The position numbers and the translations under genes are program-made. Positions 44,429 to 54,107 of a DNA stretch of 64,000 bases are shown here, piece after piece (position 1 is the stretch's first letter; every line of letters starts with the position of its first letter). The notes beneath the pieces were generated by a model. It was not told the origin of the DNA and did no database searches. It worked only from the letters and a program-made list of their open reading frames with translations. This stretch comes from Canibacter zhuwentaonis (GTDB lineage: Bacteria; Actinomycetota; Actinomycetes; Actinomycetales; Microbacteriaceae): assembly GCF_018531145.1 (NCBI RefSeq), contig NZ_JAHDSZ010000005.1, positions 1 to 64,000 on the forward strand, read 5' to 3'.

Positions 44429-44737
44429 ATGGCGGGACAAAAAATCCGCATCCGGCTGAAGTCGTATGACCACGAGGTTATTGACAGCTCGGCTCGTAAA
44501 ATCGTTGACACGGTAACACGAGCTGGGGCGACTGTAATCGGCCCGGTGCCGCTTCCAACAGACAAAACGGTGATCGCAGTTATTCGGTCGCCACACAAAT
44601 ATAAAGACAGTCGTGAGCACTTTGAAAAGCGCACACACAAGCGTTTGATCGACATTGTTGATCCAACGCCCAAGGCGGTTGATTCGCTAATGCGTCTTGA
44701 CCTGCCAGCTGATGTAAATATCGAGATCAAGCTTTAG
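44429..44737 (+). CDS. rpsJ: 30S ribosomal protein S10
   Basis: The 102 residues ([19 protein letters not shown]...) are standard S10, a 30S head protein that also serves as NusE in transcription antitermination. '[19 protein letters not shown]' is the conserved loop region. First gene of a 20-gene ribosomal cluster; the start is supported by GGAAAGAG upstream. Confidence 0.98.
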   Translation: MAGQKIRIRLKSYDHEVIDSSARKIVDTVTRAGATVIGPVPLPTDKTVIAVIRSPHKYKDSREHFEKRTHKRLIDIVDPTPKAVDSLMRLDLPADVNIEIKL

Positions 44738-44744
44738 GGAAATC

Positions 44745-45401
44745 ATGTCTGCAGCAAATAAGACTGTTAAGGGTCTGCTGGGCACGAAGCTTGGCATGAC
44801 TCAGGTATGGGATGAAAACGGCGCGGTTGTGCCGGTAACCGTTGTTCAGGTTGCTCCTAACGTGGTAACACAGATTCGCACCGCAGAGGTTGATGGCTAT
44901 AACGCCGTGCAAATCGCAGCAGGCTACATCGATCCTCGTAAGGTTACTCGCCCACTAGCGGGTCACTTTGAAAAAGCCGGTGTAACGCCACGTCGTCACC
45001 TAACCGAGGTGCGCACCGCGAACGCGGCTGAGTACTCACTCGGACAAGAATTAACCGCCGGTGAAACCTTTGCCGCGGGTGAAAAAATCGACGTTGTGGG
45101 CACTTCAAAAGGTAAAGGCTTTGCCGGCACCATGAAACGCCACAACTTTAAAGGCGTTGGTGCTTCACACGGTCAGCACCGTAACCATCGTAAACCCGGT
45201 TCGATCGGTGGCGCATCGTTCCCAGGTCGTGTATTCAAAGGGCAGCGGATGGCTGGTCGCATGGGTGGCGAGCGGGTAACCGTGCAAAATCTAACCGTGC
45301 ACGCGGTTGATGCTGAGCGTGGTCTGCTGCTTATTAAGGGCGCAGTTCCGGGCGCTAAGGGTCGTTTAGTATTCGTTCGTAACGCTGTGAAGGGGGCCTA
45401 G
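44745..45401 (+). CDS. rplC: 50S ribosomal protein L3
   Basis: The 218 residues begin '[18 protein letters not shown]' after a short lead and contain the L3 core '[13 protein letters not shown]' plus '[17 protein letters not shown]' with its methylatable-Gln region. L3 binds 23S rRNA near the peptidyl-transferase centre and is an early assembly protein. It starts 7 bp after rpsJ and ends 3 bp before rplD. Confidence 0.98.
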   Translation: MSAANKTVKGLLGTKLGMTQVWDENGAVVPVTVVQVAPNVVTQIRTAEVDGYNAVQIAAGYIDPRKVTRPLAGHFEKAGVTPRRHLTEVRTANAAEYSLGQELTAGETFAAGEKIDVVGTSKGKGFAGTMKRHNFKGVGASHGQHRNHRKPGSIGGASFPGRVFKGQRMAGRMGGERVTVQNLTVHAVDAERGLLLIKGAVPGAKGRLVFVRNAVKGA

Positions 45402-45404
45402 CAT

Positions 45405-46058
45405 ATGGCAACCGTAGCTAAGCTATCCGTTCTTGACGCAGCGGGCAAAAAAACTGGTGAGGTTGAACTTCCAGCAAGCCTGTTTGCAGTTGAGACAAAT
45501 GTTCCACTTATCCACCAGGTTGTGACCGCGCAGCTAGCTGCTGCACGTCAGGGCACACACAAAACCAAAAACCGTGGTGAAGTTTCTGGATCGGGAGTAA
45601 AACCGTTCAAGCAGAAGGGCACCGGTCGCGCCCGTCAGGGGTCGATCCGCCAGCCTGAGCACCGTGGTGGTGGAGTTGTGCACGGTCCAGTGCCGCGTGA
45701 CTACTCACAGCGCACTCCTAAAAAGATGATTGCTGCTGCGATTCGTGGTTTGCTGTCTGACCGTGCTCGTGCTAGCCGTATTCACGTTGTTGAGAGCTTT
45801 GGTCTTGCAGATAAACCAAGCACAAAAGCTGCTCGCCAGGTGCTTGAAGCAATTACGCTGGGTCGGCGAGTGCTTGTAGTTATTGCTCGTACTGATGAGC
45901 TAACACTGCTTTCAGTGCGTAATTTGCCGGGCGTGCACGTGCTTATGGCAGATCAGCTTAACGCTTACGACATCGTAGTGAGCGACGACCTCGTGTTCAC
46001 TCGCGCCGCATTTGATGTATATGTTGCTAAGCGCACCGAAAAGGAGTCAGCTAACTAA
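45405..46058 (+). CDS. rplD: 50S ribosomal protein L4
   Basis: The 217 residues match L4; its extended loop ('[19 protein letters not shown]' and '[17 protein letters not shown]') lines the exit tunnel. In E. coli L4 represses its own operon. The start ATG follows rplC closely, and the stop overlaps the rplW start as TAATG. Confidence 0.98.
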   Translation: MATVAKLSVLDAAGKKTGEVELPASLFAVETNVPLIHQVVTAQLAAARQGTHKTKNRGEVSGSGVKPFKQKGTGRARQGSIRQPEHRGGGVVHGPVPRDYSQRTPKKMIAAAIRGLLSDRARASRIHVVESFGLADKPSTKAARQVLEAITLGRRVLVVIARTDELTLLSVRNLPGVHVLMADQLNAYDIVVSDDLVFTRAAFDVYVAKRTEKESAN

Positions 46059-46357
46059 TGAATCTAAGCAATAACTCACACGACGTAATTATTCGTCCGA
46101 TTGTTTCTGAGAAGAGCTACGCCCTGATCGACACCAACGGTCAGTACACATTTGAGGTTGCGCTAAAGGCAAATAAAACAGAAATTAAACTGGCTATTGA
46201 AGCTATCTTTGATGTTAAAGTTGCCAAGGTAAACACTCTTGTGCGTAAGGGTAAAACTCGCCGCACCCGCTTCGGGCTTGGAAAGCGCAAAACAACAAAA
46301 CGCGCTATCGTAACCTTGAAGAGCGGTTCTATTGATATTTTCTCGGCAGCGGTATAG
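46058..46357 (+). CDS. rplW: 50S ribosomal protein L23
   Basis: The 99 residues show '[20 protein letters not shown]' and '[20 protein letters not shown]', the L23 pattern. L23 sits at the tunnel exit and docks trigger factor and SRP. It is coupled to rplD by a one-base overlap. Confidence 0.98.
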   Translation: MNLSNNSHDVIIRPIVSEKSYALIDTNGQYTFEVALKANKTEIKLAIEAIFDVKVAKVNTLVRKGKTRRTRFGLGKRKTTKRAIVTLKSGSIDIFSAAV

Positions 46358-46379
46358 GTCGAAAGCGAAGGAATAAACT

Positions 46380-47216
46380 ATGGCTATTCGTAAGTACAAG
46401 CCGACGACCCCGGGTCGTCGTGGCTCGAGCGTTGCCGATTTCGCTGAGATCACACGCTCTACGCCTGAGAAATCACTTTTGCGTCCGCTTCCTAAAACGG
46501 GTGGTCGTAATAACCAGGGTCGTATCACAACCCGCCATATTGGTGGTGGTCACAAGCGCCAATATCGTGTAATCGACTTCCGTCGTCATGATAAAGACGG
46601 TGTTGACGCCCGCGTTGCGCACATTGAGTACGATCCAAACCGCACCGCGCGTATTGCGCTGCTGCACTACTTTGACGGTACTAAGCGTTACATTATTGCC
46701 CCCAACAAGCTAAAACAGGGCGATATTGTTGAGGCGGGTCCTAAGGCCGATATTAAGCCAGGCAACAACCTGCCACTGCGTAATATCCCAACGGGTACTG
46801 TGGTTCACGCTATTGAGCTACGCCCGGGCGGCGGTGCTAAGCTTGCCCGCTCAGCTGGATCATCAGTGCGTCTGGTTGCTAAAGAAGGACCTTATGCGCA
46901 GCTTCGCCTGCCATCGGGCGAGATCCGTAACGTTGACGCACGCTGCCGCGCTACTGTCGGCGAGGTAGGAAATGCCGAGCAGTCTAACATCAACTGGGGT
47001 AAAGCCGGTCGGATGCGCTGGAAAGGCGTGCGCCCGACCGTCCGCGGTGTTGTTATGAACCCTGTTGATCACCCGCACGGTGGTGGTGAAGGTCGCACCT
47101 CTGGTGGTCGTCACCCGGTTAGCCCGTGGGGTCAGAAAGAGGGTCGCACTCGCCGTCCAAATAAAGAGAGCGATAAGTACATTGTACGTCGTCGCCAAAC
47201 TGGTAAGAAACGTTAA
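46380..47216 (+). CDS. rplB: 50S ribosomal protein L2
   Basis: The 278 residues carry the L2 signatures '[20 protein letters not shown]' and '[19 protein letters not shown]', including the conserved His close to the peptidyl-transferase centre. L2 is needed for subunit association. It lies 22 bp after rplW with a GAAGGA ribosome-binding site. Confidence 0.98.
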   Translation: MAIRKYKPTTPGRRGSSVADFAEITRSTPEKSLLRPLPKTGGRNNQGRITTRHIGGGHKRQYRVIDFRRHDKDGVDARVAHIEYDPNRTARIALLHYFDGTKRYIIAPNKLKQGDIVEAGPKADIKPGNNLPLRNIPTGTVVHAIELRPGGGAKLARSAGSSVRLVAKEGPYAQLRLPSGEIRNVDARCRATVGEVGNAEQSNINWGKAGRMRWKGVRPTVRGVVMNPVDHPHGGGEGRTSGGRHPVSPWGQKEGRTRRPNKESDKYIVRRRQTGKKR

Positions 47217-47236
47217 TCGGTAGGTAGGAGAACAAG

Positions 47237-47518
47237 ATGCCTCGTAGTCTTAAAAAAGGCCCCTTCGTTGATAACCACCTGCTTGATAAGGTGACTGCTC
47301 AAAACGAAGCTGGCACAAACAATGTAATTAAAACCTGGTCACGTCGCTCAATGATTATTCCCGCAATGCTAGGACATACGATCGCTGTGCACGACGGACG
47401 CAAGCACATTCCAGTGTTTGTTACAGAAACCATGGTTGGGCACAAGCTCGGAGAGTTTGCGCCGACACGGACTTTCCGTGGTCACGTGAAAGACGACAAG
47501 AAGGGTCGCCGCCGCTAA
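47237..47518 (+). CDS. rpsS: 30S ribosomal protein S19
   Basis: The 93 residues ([19 protein letters not shown]...) are typical S19, which with S13 contacts the A-site tRNA side of the 30S head. '[20 protein letters not shown]' is conserved. AGGAG precedes the ATG. Confidence 0.98.
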   Translation: MPRSLKKGPFVDNHLLDKVTAQNEAGTNNVIKTWSRRSMIIPAMLGHTIAVHDGRKHIPVFVTETMVGHKLGEFAPTRTFRGHVKDDKKGRRR

Positions 47519-47546
47519 CGCGGTAGCGAGAAGGAGAAATATAAAG

Positions 47547-47930
47547 ATGGTGGAATCGATCGCACGTGTGCGTCATATCCGCATTACGCCTCAAAAAGCC
47601 CGTCGCGTCGTGAACCTGGTTCGTGGTAAAAATGCGCAGGAAGCGCTTGCCATTCTCAAGTTCGCTCCGCAGGCGGCAGCTGAGCCTATTTATAAGCTGG
47701 TTGCTTCAGCTATTGCCAACGCGCGGGTTAAAGCTGATAGTGAAAACCTACGACTTAATGAAGATGAGCTAGTTATCTCTCGTATTTTCGTGGACGAGGG
47801 CACAACGCTAAAGCGTTTTCGCCCGCGCGCGCAGGGTCGTGCGTTCAGTATTAAAAAGCGCACAAGCCATATTACGGTTGCAGTTGCTACGCCAGACGTG
47901 GTTGCAGAAGCCAAGAAGGGAGCCAAATAA
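47547..47930 (+). CDS. rplV: 50S ribosomal protein L22
   Basis: The 127 residues contain '[18 protein letters not shown]' and the tunnel-wall hairpin '[20 protein letters not shown]'. L22 and L4 form the tunnel constriction where macrolides bind; the hairpin looks complete. The rpsC ATG follows directly after its stop. Confidence 0.98.
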   Translation: MVESIARVRHIRITPQKARRVVNLVRGKNAQEALAILKFAPQAAAEPIYKLVASAIANARVKADSENLRLNEDELVISRIFVDEGTTLKRFRPRAQGRAFSIKKRTSHITVAVATPDVVAEAKKGAK

Positions 47931-48698
47931 ATGGGCCAGAAGATTCATCCTTACGGCTTTCGTCTGGGAATAACCACTGACCACCTGTCACGCTGGTTTT
48001 CGGACTCAACTAAGCCGGGTCAGCGCTACGCTGATTACCTTGCTGAAGATGCTCGCATCCGCGAATATCTAGGTCGGGTGCTTGATCGTGCTGGTATCAG
48101 CAAGATTCAGATTGAGCGTACCCGTGATCGTGTGCGTGTGGATATTTTCTCTGCACGTCCGGGTATCGTTATCGGTCGCCGTGGCGCTGAGGCGGATCGT
48201 GTGCGCGGTGAGCTTGAAAAACTCACCGGCAAGCAGATCCAGCTGAACATCCTCGAGGTTAAAAATCCGGAAGCGGATGCGCAGCTTGTGGCACAGGGAA
48301 TCGCAGAGCAGCTTGCTGCTCGTGTGGCTTTCCGCCGCGCAATGCGTAAAGGTCTGCAGGGCGCTCAGCGTGCTGGCGCAAAGGGTATTAGAATCCAGGT
48401 TTCAGGTCGTCTTGGCGGCGCTGAAATGAGCCGATCAGAGTTCTACCGCGAGGGTCGCGTGCCACTACACACCCTGCGCGCGAACATTGACTACGGATTC
48501 TATGAAGCTAAAACAACCTTTGGTCGTATCGGCGTGAAGGTTTGGATTTATAAGGGCGATATCACCAACAAAGAGCTCGCTCGTGAAGAGGCTGCTAAGA
48601 AGCCTGGTCGCGGTGAGCGCGTTGATCGCCGTCGCGGTGGCTCACGCCGTGAGACTGCAAAAGACGCTGCGCCTGTCGCAGCAGGAGCGGAGAAGTAA
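47931..48698 (+). CDS. rpsC: 30S ribosomal protein S3
   Basis: The 255 residues begin [20 protein letters not shown]. The KH domain has '[19 protein letters not shown]', and the C-terminal part is '[20 protein letters not shown]'. The actinobacterial basic/Ala tail (~215-255) is present. S3 forms the mRNA entry helicase site with S4 and S5. Directly abuts rplP. Confidence 0.98.
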   Translation: MGQKIHPYGFRLGITTDHLSRWFSDSTKPGQRYADYLAEDARIREYLGRVLDRAGISKIQIERTRDRVRVDIFSARPGIVIGRRGAEADRVRGELEKLTGKQIQLNILEVKNPEADAQLVAQGIAEQLAARVAFRRAMRKGLQGAQRAGAKGIRIQVSGRLGGAEMSRSEFYREGRVPLHTLRANIDYGFYEAKTTFGRIGVKVWIYKGDITNKELAREEAAKKPGRGERVDRRRGGSRRETAKDAAPVAAGAEK

Positions 48699-49118
48699 AT
48701 GCTAATTCCCCGTAGAGTTAAGTATCGTAAACAGCATCACCCGAAGCGTTCGGGTATGGCTAAAGGCGGAACCAAAGTTAATTTCGGTGAACTCGGTATC
48801 CAGGCTCTAACGCCTGCTTACGTGACTAACCGCCAGATCGAGTCTGCGCGTATCGCAATGACTCGCCACATCAAGCGTGGTGGTAAAGTTTGGATCAATA
48901 TCTATCCAGACCAGCCACTCACCAAAAAACCTGCTGAAACTCGTATGGGTAGCGGTAAAGGTTCACCTGAGTGGTGGGTTGCTAATGTGAAGCCGGGTCG
49001 TGTGCTTTTTGAGGTTGCTGGTGTTGAAGAGGAGCTGGCGCGTGAAGCGCTAACTCGCGCAATCCACAAACTGCCGCTGAAAGCACGCATTATTAAGCGT
49101 GAGGAGGGCGACGCGTAA
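48699..49118 (+). CDS. rplP: 50S ribosomal protein L16
   Basis: The 139 residues start [20 protein letters not shown] and contain '[20 protein letters not shown]' and '[20 protein letters not shown]', with the Arg expected to be hydroxylated in some bacteria. L16 helps position A-site tRNA. Its stop overlaps the rpmC ATG. Confidence 0.98.
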   Translation: MLIPRRVKYRKQHHPKRSGMAKGGTKVNFGELGIQALTPAYVTNRQIESARIAMTRHIKRGGKVWINIYPDQPLTKKPAETRMGSGKGSPEWWVANVKPGRVLFEVAGVEEELAREALTRAIHKLPLKARIIKREEGDA

Positions 49119-49411
49119 TGGCTATTGGAAGTAAAGAACTCGCTATTAGTGAGCTGGACACCTTTGAGAACGAGCGTCTCATTGAGGAACTGAAAAAGGC
49201 TAAAGCTGAGCTTTTCAATCTGCGTTTCCAGTCCGCCACAGGACAGCTAGAGCACCACGGTCGGGTAACTCAGGTTAAACGTGACATTGCACGTATTTAT
49301 ACTGTGCTTAACGAGCGTAAGCTCGGGATTCGCGTGACTCCTGAATCTGCTGCACCGGCTAAAAAAGCAAAAAAACCGGCGGATGATGCCGCTGAGACGA
49401 AGGAGGCCTAA
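49118..49411 (+). CDS. rpmC: 50S ribosomal protein L29
   Basis: The 97 residues include the L29 helical hairpin (~6-68: '[20 protein letters not shown]', then '[18 protein letters not shown]') and an extra ~27-residue Ala/Lys-rich tail absent from most L29 proteins but seen in some actinobacteria. L29 lies near the tunnel exit. Coupled to rplP; rpsQ starts 2 bp later. Confidence 0.96.
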   Translation: MAIGSKELAISELDTFENERLIEELKKAKAELFNLRFQSATGQLEHHGRVTQVKRDIARIYTVLNERKLGIRVTPESAAPAKKAKKPADDAAETKEA

Positions 49412-49413
49412 AG

Positions 49414-49686
49414 ATGGCTGAGGCCACCCAAGAACAGCGCCCGTACCGGAAGTCACTTCGCGGTTATGTGGTTAGCGATAAAATGGATAAGACCATTGTG
49501 GTTGAGGTTGAATACCGTAAAAAGCACCCGCTGTACGGCAAAGTTATGCGCGTTACCAAAAAGGTAAAAGCACACGATGCAGAGAATACTGCGGGTATCG
49601 GTGATTATGTGCTAATCCACGAAACCCGTCCGCTCAGCGCCACTAAAAACTGGCGTTTGGTTGAGATCCTCGAAAAGGCTAAGTAA
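49414..49686 (+). CDS. rpsQ: 30S ribosomal protein S17
   Basis: The 90 residues contain '[20 protein letters not shown]' and '[20 protein letters not shown]', standard for S17, a primary 16S rRNA-binding protein of the 30S body. It begins right after rpmC and is followed by a 29-bp gap before rplN. Confidence 0.98.
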   Translation: MAEATQEQRPYRKSLRGYVVSDKMDKTIVVEVEYRKKHPLYGKVMRVTKKVKAHDAENTAGIGDYVLIHETRPLSATKNWRLVEILEKAK

Positions 49687-49715
49687 GCCCGGCTTACTTG
49701 TAAAGGAGTAACAAA

Positions 49716-50084
49716 GTGATTCAACAGGAATCCCGACTTAGGGTAGCCGATAACACAGGCGCCAAAGAGTTGCTCACCATCCGCGTGCTCGGGGGATCAA
49801 GCCGCCGCTACGCAGGACTTGGCGACACCATCGTTGCAACTGTTAAAGATGCAATCCCCGGTGGTAACGTCAAAAAAGGTGAAGTTGTAAAAGCTGTTGT
49901 GGTGCGTACTAAAAAAGCTACGCGTCGCGCAGACGGTTCATACATTAGTTTCGATGAAAACGCAGCCGTGATCCTAAAGAATGACGGAGAGCCACGCGGC
50001 ACCCGCATCTTTGGTCCGGTTGGTCGTGAGCTTCGTGACAAAAAATTCATGAAGATCGTGTCACTGGCACCGGAGGTGATTTAA
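49716..50084 (+). CDS. rplN: 50S ribosomal protein L14
   Basis: The 122 residues start with GTG ([20 protein letters not shown]) behind AAAGGAG. They include '[20 protein letters not shown]' and '[15 protein letters not shown]'. L14 forms an intersubunit bridge and is the docking site of the silencing factor RsfS. In other bacteria rplN begins the spc operon; here it simply continues the S10 cluster. Confidence 0.98.
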   Translation: MIQQESRLRVADNTGAKELLTIRVLGGSSRRYAGLGDTIVATVKDAIPGGNVKKGEVVKAVVVRTKKATRRADGSYISFDENAAVILKNDGEPRGTRIFGPVGRELRDKKFMKIVSLAPEVI

Positions 50085-50087
50085 TCC

Positions 50088-50462
50088 ATGGGAAGTAAAA
50101 TCCGCAAGGGCGATCTGGTTCAGATTATTTCAGGTCAGTCACAGGAGCGCGGCGGTGATCGCGGCAAACAGGGTCGCGTGATCGAGGTGCTAAAAGAATC
50201 TAACCGTGTTGTTGTAGAGGGTTTGAACATCGTAACTAAGCACGTGCGTGTTGGGCAGAGCGACCGTGGCACCAAACAGGGTGGCATCGAACATCGCGAG
50301 GCACCGATCCACGTTTCTAATGTTGCGGTTGTAGACCCAGCAACTAAGAAGCCTACTCGTGTAGGATTTCGTGAAGAAGTAGTTGAAAAGAACGGTGTTA
50401 CAAAGACTGTTCGTATTCGCTACGCTAAGAAGTCTGGAAAGGACATCCCGAATGAGCACTAA
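50088..50462 (+). CDS. rplX: 50S ribosomal protein L24
   Basis: The 124 residues contain the KOW motif region '[20 protein letters not shown]' and '[20 protein letters not shown]'. L24 is an assembly initiator of the 50S subunit. The end overlaps the rplE start by 11 bases. Confidence 0.98.
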   Translation: MGSKIRKGDLVQIISGQSQERGGDRGKQGRVIEVLKESNRVVVEGLNIVTKHVRVGQSDRGTKQGGIEHREAPIHVSNVAVVDPATKKPTRVGFREEVVEKNGVTKTVRIRYAKKSGKDIPNEH

Positions 50463-51036
50463 TACTGCTGCGCCAGCTGGCAAAATCCAGCCGCGTCTAA
50501 AGCAGCAATACCGTGGCGAAATTATCGCTGCGCTCACCGAAAAGTTTGGCTATGCTAACCCAAACCAGGTTCCTGGTCTGGTTAAGGTAGTTGTTAACAC
50601 AGGTGTCGGTGAGGCTGCTCGTGACGGTAAAGTAATTGAGGGAGCAGTGCGCGACCTCACTAAAATTACCGGTCAGAAACCCGTTGTAAACAGGGCTCGC
50701 AAATCAATTGCGCAGTTCAAACTGCGTCAGGGGCAAGCAATTGGTGCTCACGTTACGCTGCGCGGTGACCGTGCATGGGAGTTCCTTGATCGTCTTATCA
50801 ATCTTGCGTTGCCACGTATTCGTGACTTCCGCGGGCTAAGCCCAAAGCAGTTCGACGGTAACGGAAACTACACCTTTGGTCTTAGCGAACAGAGTGTGTT
50901 TCACGAAATCGATCAGGACAGCATCGATCGTGTGCGCGGTTTCGATATCACTATTGTGACCACCGCTAAAACGGATGATGAGGGCCGCGAATTACTGCGC
51001 GCTTTGGGATTCCCGTTTAAGTCTGACGCAAAATAA
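50452..51036 (+). CDS. rplE: 50S ribosomal protein L5
   Basis: The ~194 residues from the ATG at 50452 begin '[20 protein letters not shown]', then show '[20 protein letters not shown]' and '[20 protein letters not shown]'. L5 binds 5S rRNA and contacts P-site tRNA. An upstream start (50383) would lie deep in rplX. The next gene is not rpsN as expected but, after 147 bp, rpsH. Confidence 0.97.
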   Translation: MSTNTAAPAGKIQPRLKQQYRGEIIAALTEKFGYANPNQVPGLVKVVVNTGVGEAARDGKVIEGAVRDLTKITGQKPVVNRARKSIAQFKLRQGQAIGAHVTLRGDRAWEFLDRLINLALPRIRDFRGLSPKQFDGNGNYTFGLSEQSVFHEIDQDSIDRVRGFDITIVTTAKTDDEGRELLRALGFPFKSDAK

Positions 51037-51183
51037 TCCAAAAGTTTGAGCTGGGCGGGTGAGCACTCCTCACCCGCGTCTGCGTCAGCGATCCGCTTTC
51101 GCGGATTCCCGGCTTGAACTTATCCACCAAGGTCGCCGTTCCTGACCGAGCGCGCGAAACCAGGCGAGAAAGAAGATACAAAT
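51037..51183 (+). other. Gap with two hairpins where rpsN is expected
   Basis: Between rplE and rpsH, where the short zinc-type S14 gene is usually found, there is no reading frame resembling S14. Instead there is a 9-bp stem (GCGGGTGAG / CTCACCCGC, 51055-51077) and a smaller one (ATCCGC-TTTC-GCGGAT, 51091-51106), neither with a T-run. They may stabilise the mRNA or mark a processing site. Confidence 0.75.
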
Positions 51184-51582
51184 ATGACAATGACAGATCC
51201 GGTCGCAGATATGCTGACCAGACTGCGCAACGCCAGTGCGGCGCATCATGACACAGTGTCTCTGCCAGGCTCTAAGCTAAAAGAGGGCATCGCAGAGATC
51301 CTAAAGCGTGAGGGCTACATTGCAGATTGGGAAGTTGCTGACGCGCGCGTTGGCACGACCATCACAATGAGCCTAAAATACGGTCCAAACCGCGAACGCT
51401 CTATTGAGGGCATTAAGCGCGTTTCTAAACCCGGTCTCCGAGTTTATGCGCGCTCAACCGAGCTGCCGCAGGTGCTCGGCGGTTTGGGTATTGCAATCCT
51501 GTCCACTTCCTCAGGTCTGCTTACAGACCGCGAGGCCGAGCAGAAGGGTGTAGGCGGCGAAGTGCTCGCCTACGTTTGGTAA
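51184..51582 (+). CDS. rpsH: 30S ribosomal protein S8
   Basis: The 132 residues match S8 ('[20 protein letters not shown]', '[20 protein letters not shown]' and the C-terminal '[16 protein letters not shown]'). S8 organises the central domain of 16S rRNA and is the spc-operon repressor in E. coli. The start may be the ATG at 51184 or the second Met two codons later. Confidence 0.98.
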   Translation: MTMTDPVADMLTRLRNASAAHHDTVSLPGSKLKEGIAEILKREGYIADWEVADARVGTTITMSLKYGPNRERSIEGIKRVSKPGLRVYARSTELPQVLGGLGIAILSTSSGLLTDREAEQKGVGGEVLAYVW

Positions 51583-51587
51583 ATCGT

Positions 51588-52124
51588 ATGTCACGTATTG
51601 GAAAACTTCCTATCACTGTTCCGGGTAGTGTGACCGTTACGCTTAACGGTCAGAGCGTTAGTGTAAAAGGTCCTAAGGGCGAACTGCAGCTAAACGCTCC
51701 TGAGCCGATTAAGGTTGCTCTGGAAGACGGGCAAATCCTTGTAACGCGCCCTAACGACGAGCGCGAGTCACGGGCTCTGCACGGTCTTACCAGGAGTTTG
51801 ATCGCAAACAACATTATAGGTGTTACTGAGGGCTTCGCAAAGTCACTTGAGGTTGTTGGCACCGGCTATCGTGTGCAACAAAAAGGCACCGGTATTGAGC
51901 TTGCACTCGGCTTCTCTCACCCTGTTGTTTTTAACTCCCCAGAGGGTGTTACCGTAACGGTTGAGGGTAATAACAAAATTCACGTCAGTGGCATTGATAA
52001 GCAGGCTGTTGGCGAGGTAGCTGCAAATATCCGCAAGCTGAAGAAACCAGAGCCTTACAAGGGCAAGGGTATTCGTTACGCTGGCGAAGTTGTACTCCGT
52101 AAAGCAGGAAAGGCTGGTAAGTAA
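51588..52124 (+). CDS. rplF: 50S ribosomal protein L6
   Basis: The 178 residues begin [20 protein letters not shown] and include '[20 protein letters not shown]' and '[18 protein letters not shown]'. L6 supports the sarcin-ricin loop region. The ATG at 51588 gives the conserved N terminus, 5 bp after rpsH. Confidence 0.98.
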   Translation: MSRIGKLPITVPGSVTVTLNGQSVSVKGPKGELQLNAPEPIKVALEDGQILVTRPNDERESRALHGLTRSLIANNIIGVTEGFAKSLEVVGTGYRVQQKGTGIELALGFSHPVVFNSPEGVTVTVEGNNKIHVSGIDKQAVGEVAANIRKLKKPEPYKGKGIRYAGEVVLRKAGKAGK

Positions 52125-52127
52125 CCC

Positions 52128-52502
52128 ATGGCTGCATCAGTTAAACGCGCTGCGGGTCGCACTGCGGCACGTTTGCGCCGTCACGCCCGACTGCGCAAAA
52201 AAGTTGTTGGCACCGCTGAGCGTCCACGTATGTCTGTGACTCGTTCAAACCGTCACGTGTTTGTGCAGGTTATCGACGATGCTAGAGGGCACACTCTCGC
52301 ATCGGCATCTACAATGGAAGCTGACATTCGCGCGCTTGAGGGAGACAAGTCTGCGCAGGCACGCAAGGTTGGCGAATTAGTGGCTGAGCGCGCAAAGAGC
52401 GAAGGCATTACCGCGGTTGTTTTTGACCGTGGCGGAAGCAAATACGTTGGTCGCGTAGCTGCTGTTGCCGATGGCGCTCGTGAGGCAGGGCTGAGCCTGT
52501 GA
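52128..52502 (+). CDS. rplR: 50S ribosomal protein L18
   Basis: The 124 residues show '[20 protein letters not shown]', '[20 protein letters not shown]' and '[20 protein letters not shown]'. L18 carries 5S rRNA to the large subunit. It follows rplF by 3 bp. Confidence 0.98.
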   Translation: MAASVKRAAGRTAARLRRHARLRKKVVGTAERPRMSVTRSNRHVFVQVIDDARGHTLASASTMEADIRALEGDKSAQARKVGELVAERAKSEGITAVVFDRGGSKYVGRVAAVADGAREAGLSL

Positions 52503-52525
52503 GTAAAGAAACAAAGGAGCAGCAA

Positions 52526-53218
52526 GTGTCAGCAGAAGAGTCAAAAACATCTGAAAACAGCGCGCGACAGGACGATCACCGGAGCGAACCTCGCGAGGCT
52601 CGTCACGGCAGCCGTGAGCGCGGGCAGCGCAATCAGCGCGGTGGGCGTGACGGTCGTGGCGCGGATCGTGCGGACAGCCAGTTTGTAGAGCGCGTTGTAA
52701 CCATCAACCGCGTATCTAAAGTTGTTAAGGGCGGGCGTCGTTTCAGCTTTACAGCTCTGGTTGTTGTTGGTGACGAGAACGGCACCGTGGGTGTTGGTTA
52801 CGGCAAGGCTAAAGAGGTACCTTTGGCAATCGCTAAGGGCGTTGAAGAGGCTAAAAAGAACTTCTTCCGCGTGCCACGTGTTGCAAAGAGTATCCCGCAC
52901 CCCGTACAGGGTGAAGCCGCAGCGGGTGTAGTGCTACTGCGTCCTGCTAGCGCCGGCACCGGCGTTATCGCCGGTGGTCCTGTGCGTGCCGTGCTTGAAT
53001 GCGCTGGCATCCACGATGTGCTGAGCAAATCACTCGGATCATCTAATACTATTAACATTGTGCACGCAACAGTTGCTGCGCTGCGCCAGCTTGAAGAGCC
53101 TCGCTCTGTCGCTGCGCGTCGCGGACTGGACTACGATAAGGTTGTGCCCGCTCGTATTTTGCGTGCTGAGGCAGAGGCTGCTGCCGCAGCTGCTGCCGCT
53201 AAGAAAGTTGGTGCGTAG
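52526..53218 (+). CDS. rpsE: 30S ribosomal protein S5
   Basis: The ~230 residues start at the GTG at 52526 with an ideal AAGGAG site 6 bases upstream; the overlapping GTG at 52499 lacks one. Residues ~1-55 are a charged, disordered Arg/Gly/Asp-rich extension. The S5 core follows: '[20 protein letters not shown]', '[20 protein letters not shown]' and '[15 protein letters not shown]'. S5 is an accuracy and mRNA-entry protein. A long N-terminal extension is common in actinobacteria. Confidence 0.96.
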   Translation: MSAEESKTSENSARQDDHRSEPREARHGSRERGQRNQRGGRDGRGADRADSQFVERVVTINRVSKVVKGGRRFSFTALVVVGDENGTVGVGYGKAKEVPLAIAKGVEEAKKNFFRVPRVAKSIPHPVQGEAAAGVVLLRPASAGTGVIAGGPVRAVLECAGIHDVLSKSLGSSNTINIVHATVAALRQLEEPRSVAARRGLDYDKVVPARILRAEAEAAAAAAAAKKVGA

Positions 53219-53220
53219 TT

Positions 53221-53409
53221 ATGGCTAAGGCTCTTAAAATTACTCAGCTGAAATCAAAAATCAGCGAGAAGCAAAATCATCGTGACACACTGCGTAGCCT
53301 GGGGCTGCGTAAAATTGGACAGTCCGTTGTGCGTGAAGATAATTCACAAAACCGCGGATACATCAATGCAGTGCGTCACCTGGTAAAGGTTGAGGAGGTT
53401 GATGCATAA
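53221..53409 (+). CDS. rpmD: 50S ribosomal protein L30
   Basis: The 62 residues ([20 protein letters not shown]..., '[15 protein letters not shown]') are a complete L30. Its stop overlaps the rplO start by one base. Confidence 0.97.
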   Translation: MAKALKITQLKSKISEKQNHRDTLRSLGLRKIGQSVVREDNSQNRGYINAVRHLVKVEEVDA

Positions 53410-53864
53410 TGAGCGAGACCAAAGAAACACAGATTCTTAAGGCTCACCACCTGCGTCCAGCTCCCGGAGCTAAAAAAGCCAAAACTCGCGTGGGTCGTGG
53501 TGAAGGCTCTAAGGGTAAAACCGCTGGTCGCGGCACCAAAGGATCAAAAGCTCGTAATCAGATCCGTGCAGGATTTGAGGGTGGTCAGATGCCATTACAT
53601 ATGCGCACACCAAAACTGCGCGGCTTTAAAAATCCATTCCGTACCGAGTATCAGGTTGTTAATGTTGGTAAGCTCGCTGAGCTTTACCCACAGGGTGGCG
53701 AGGTTACTGTGGCGGATCTGGTTGCTAAGGGTGCTGTGCGCAAGAAGCAGCCGGTTAAGGTGCTTGGCAATGGCGACGTTAGCGTGAAGCTAATTGTTAG
53801 CGTTGATAAGGTATCAGGTTCTGCCGCAGAAAAAATTGCTGCGGCAGGCGGTGAGATTAAATAA
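53409..53864 (+). CDS. rplO: 50S ribosomal protein L15
   Basis: The 151 residues include '[20 protein letters not shown]', '[20 protein letters not shown]' and '[20 protein letters not shown]', standard L15. L15 helps fold 23S rRNA late in assembly. It is the last gene of the cluster: a strong terminator follows at once, and secY, which almost always comes next in bacteria, is absent. Confidence 0.98.
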   Translation: MSETKETQILKAHHLRPAPGAKKAKTRVGRGEGSKGKTAGRGTKGSKARNQIRAGFEGGQMPLHMRTPKLRGFKNPFRTEYQVVNVGKLAELYPQGGEVTVADLVAKGAVRKKQPVKVLGNGDVSVKLIVSVDKVSGSAAEKIAAAGGEIK

Positions 53865-53880
53865 GCTTCGATACCATAAA

Positions 53881-53925
53881 AACAAGCACGGCGAGCGGAA
53901 AACCCCGCTCGCCGTGCTTGTTTAT
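53881..53925 (+). terminator. Terminator of S10-spc operon
   Basis: AACAAGCACGGCGAGCGG pairs with CCGCTCGCCGTGCTTGTT (18 bp) around a short A/C loop and is followed by TTATGG. It lies 16 bp after the rplO stop. Confidence 0.94.
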
Positions 53926-54107
53926 GGTTTGCATTGCCTTTTACGGCTGCTCTGTTCTAGTGTTGCTCGGGTGGCGGCGCGGCTGGTAGCTAGTGGCTGC
54001 GACCGCGCGGATGCTGGAGGTTGTGCGGTTGCGGTTGTGTGATTGCTGGTAACGGTCTGCGGCGGTGCGCGGTTAATTCCGCCAACCTATAGTTTAGAGC
54101 ACCCGAT

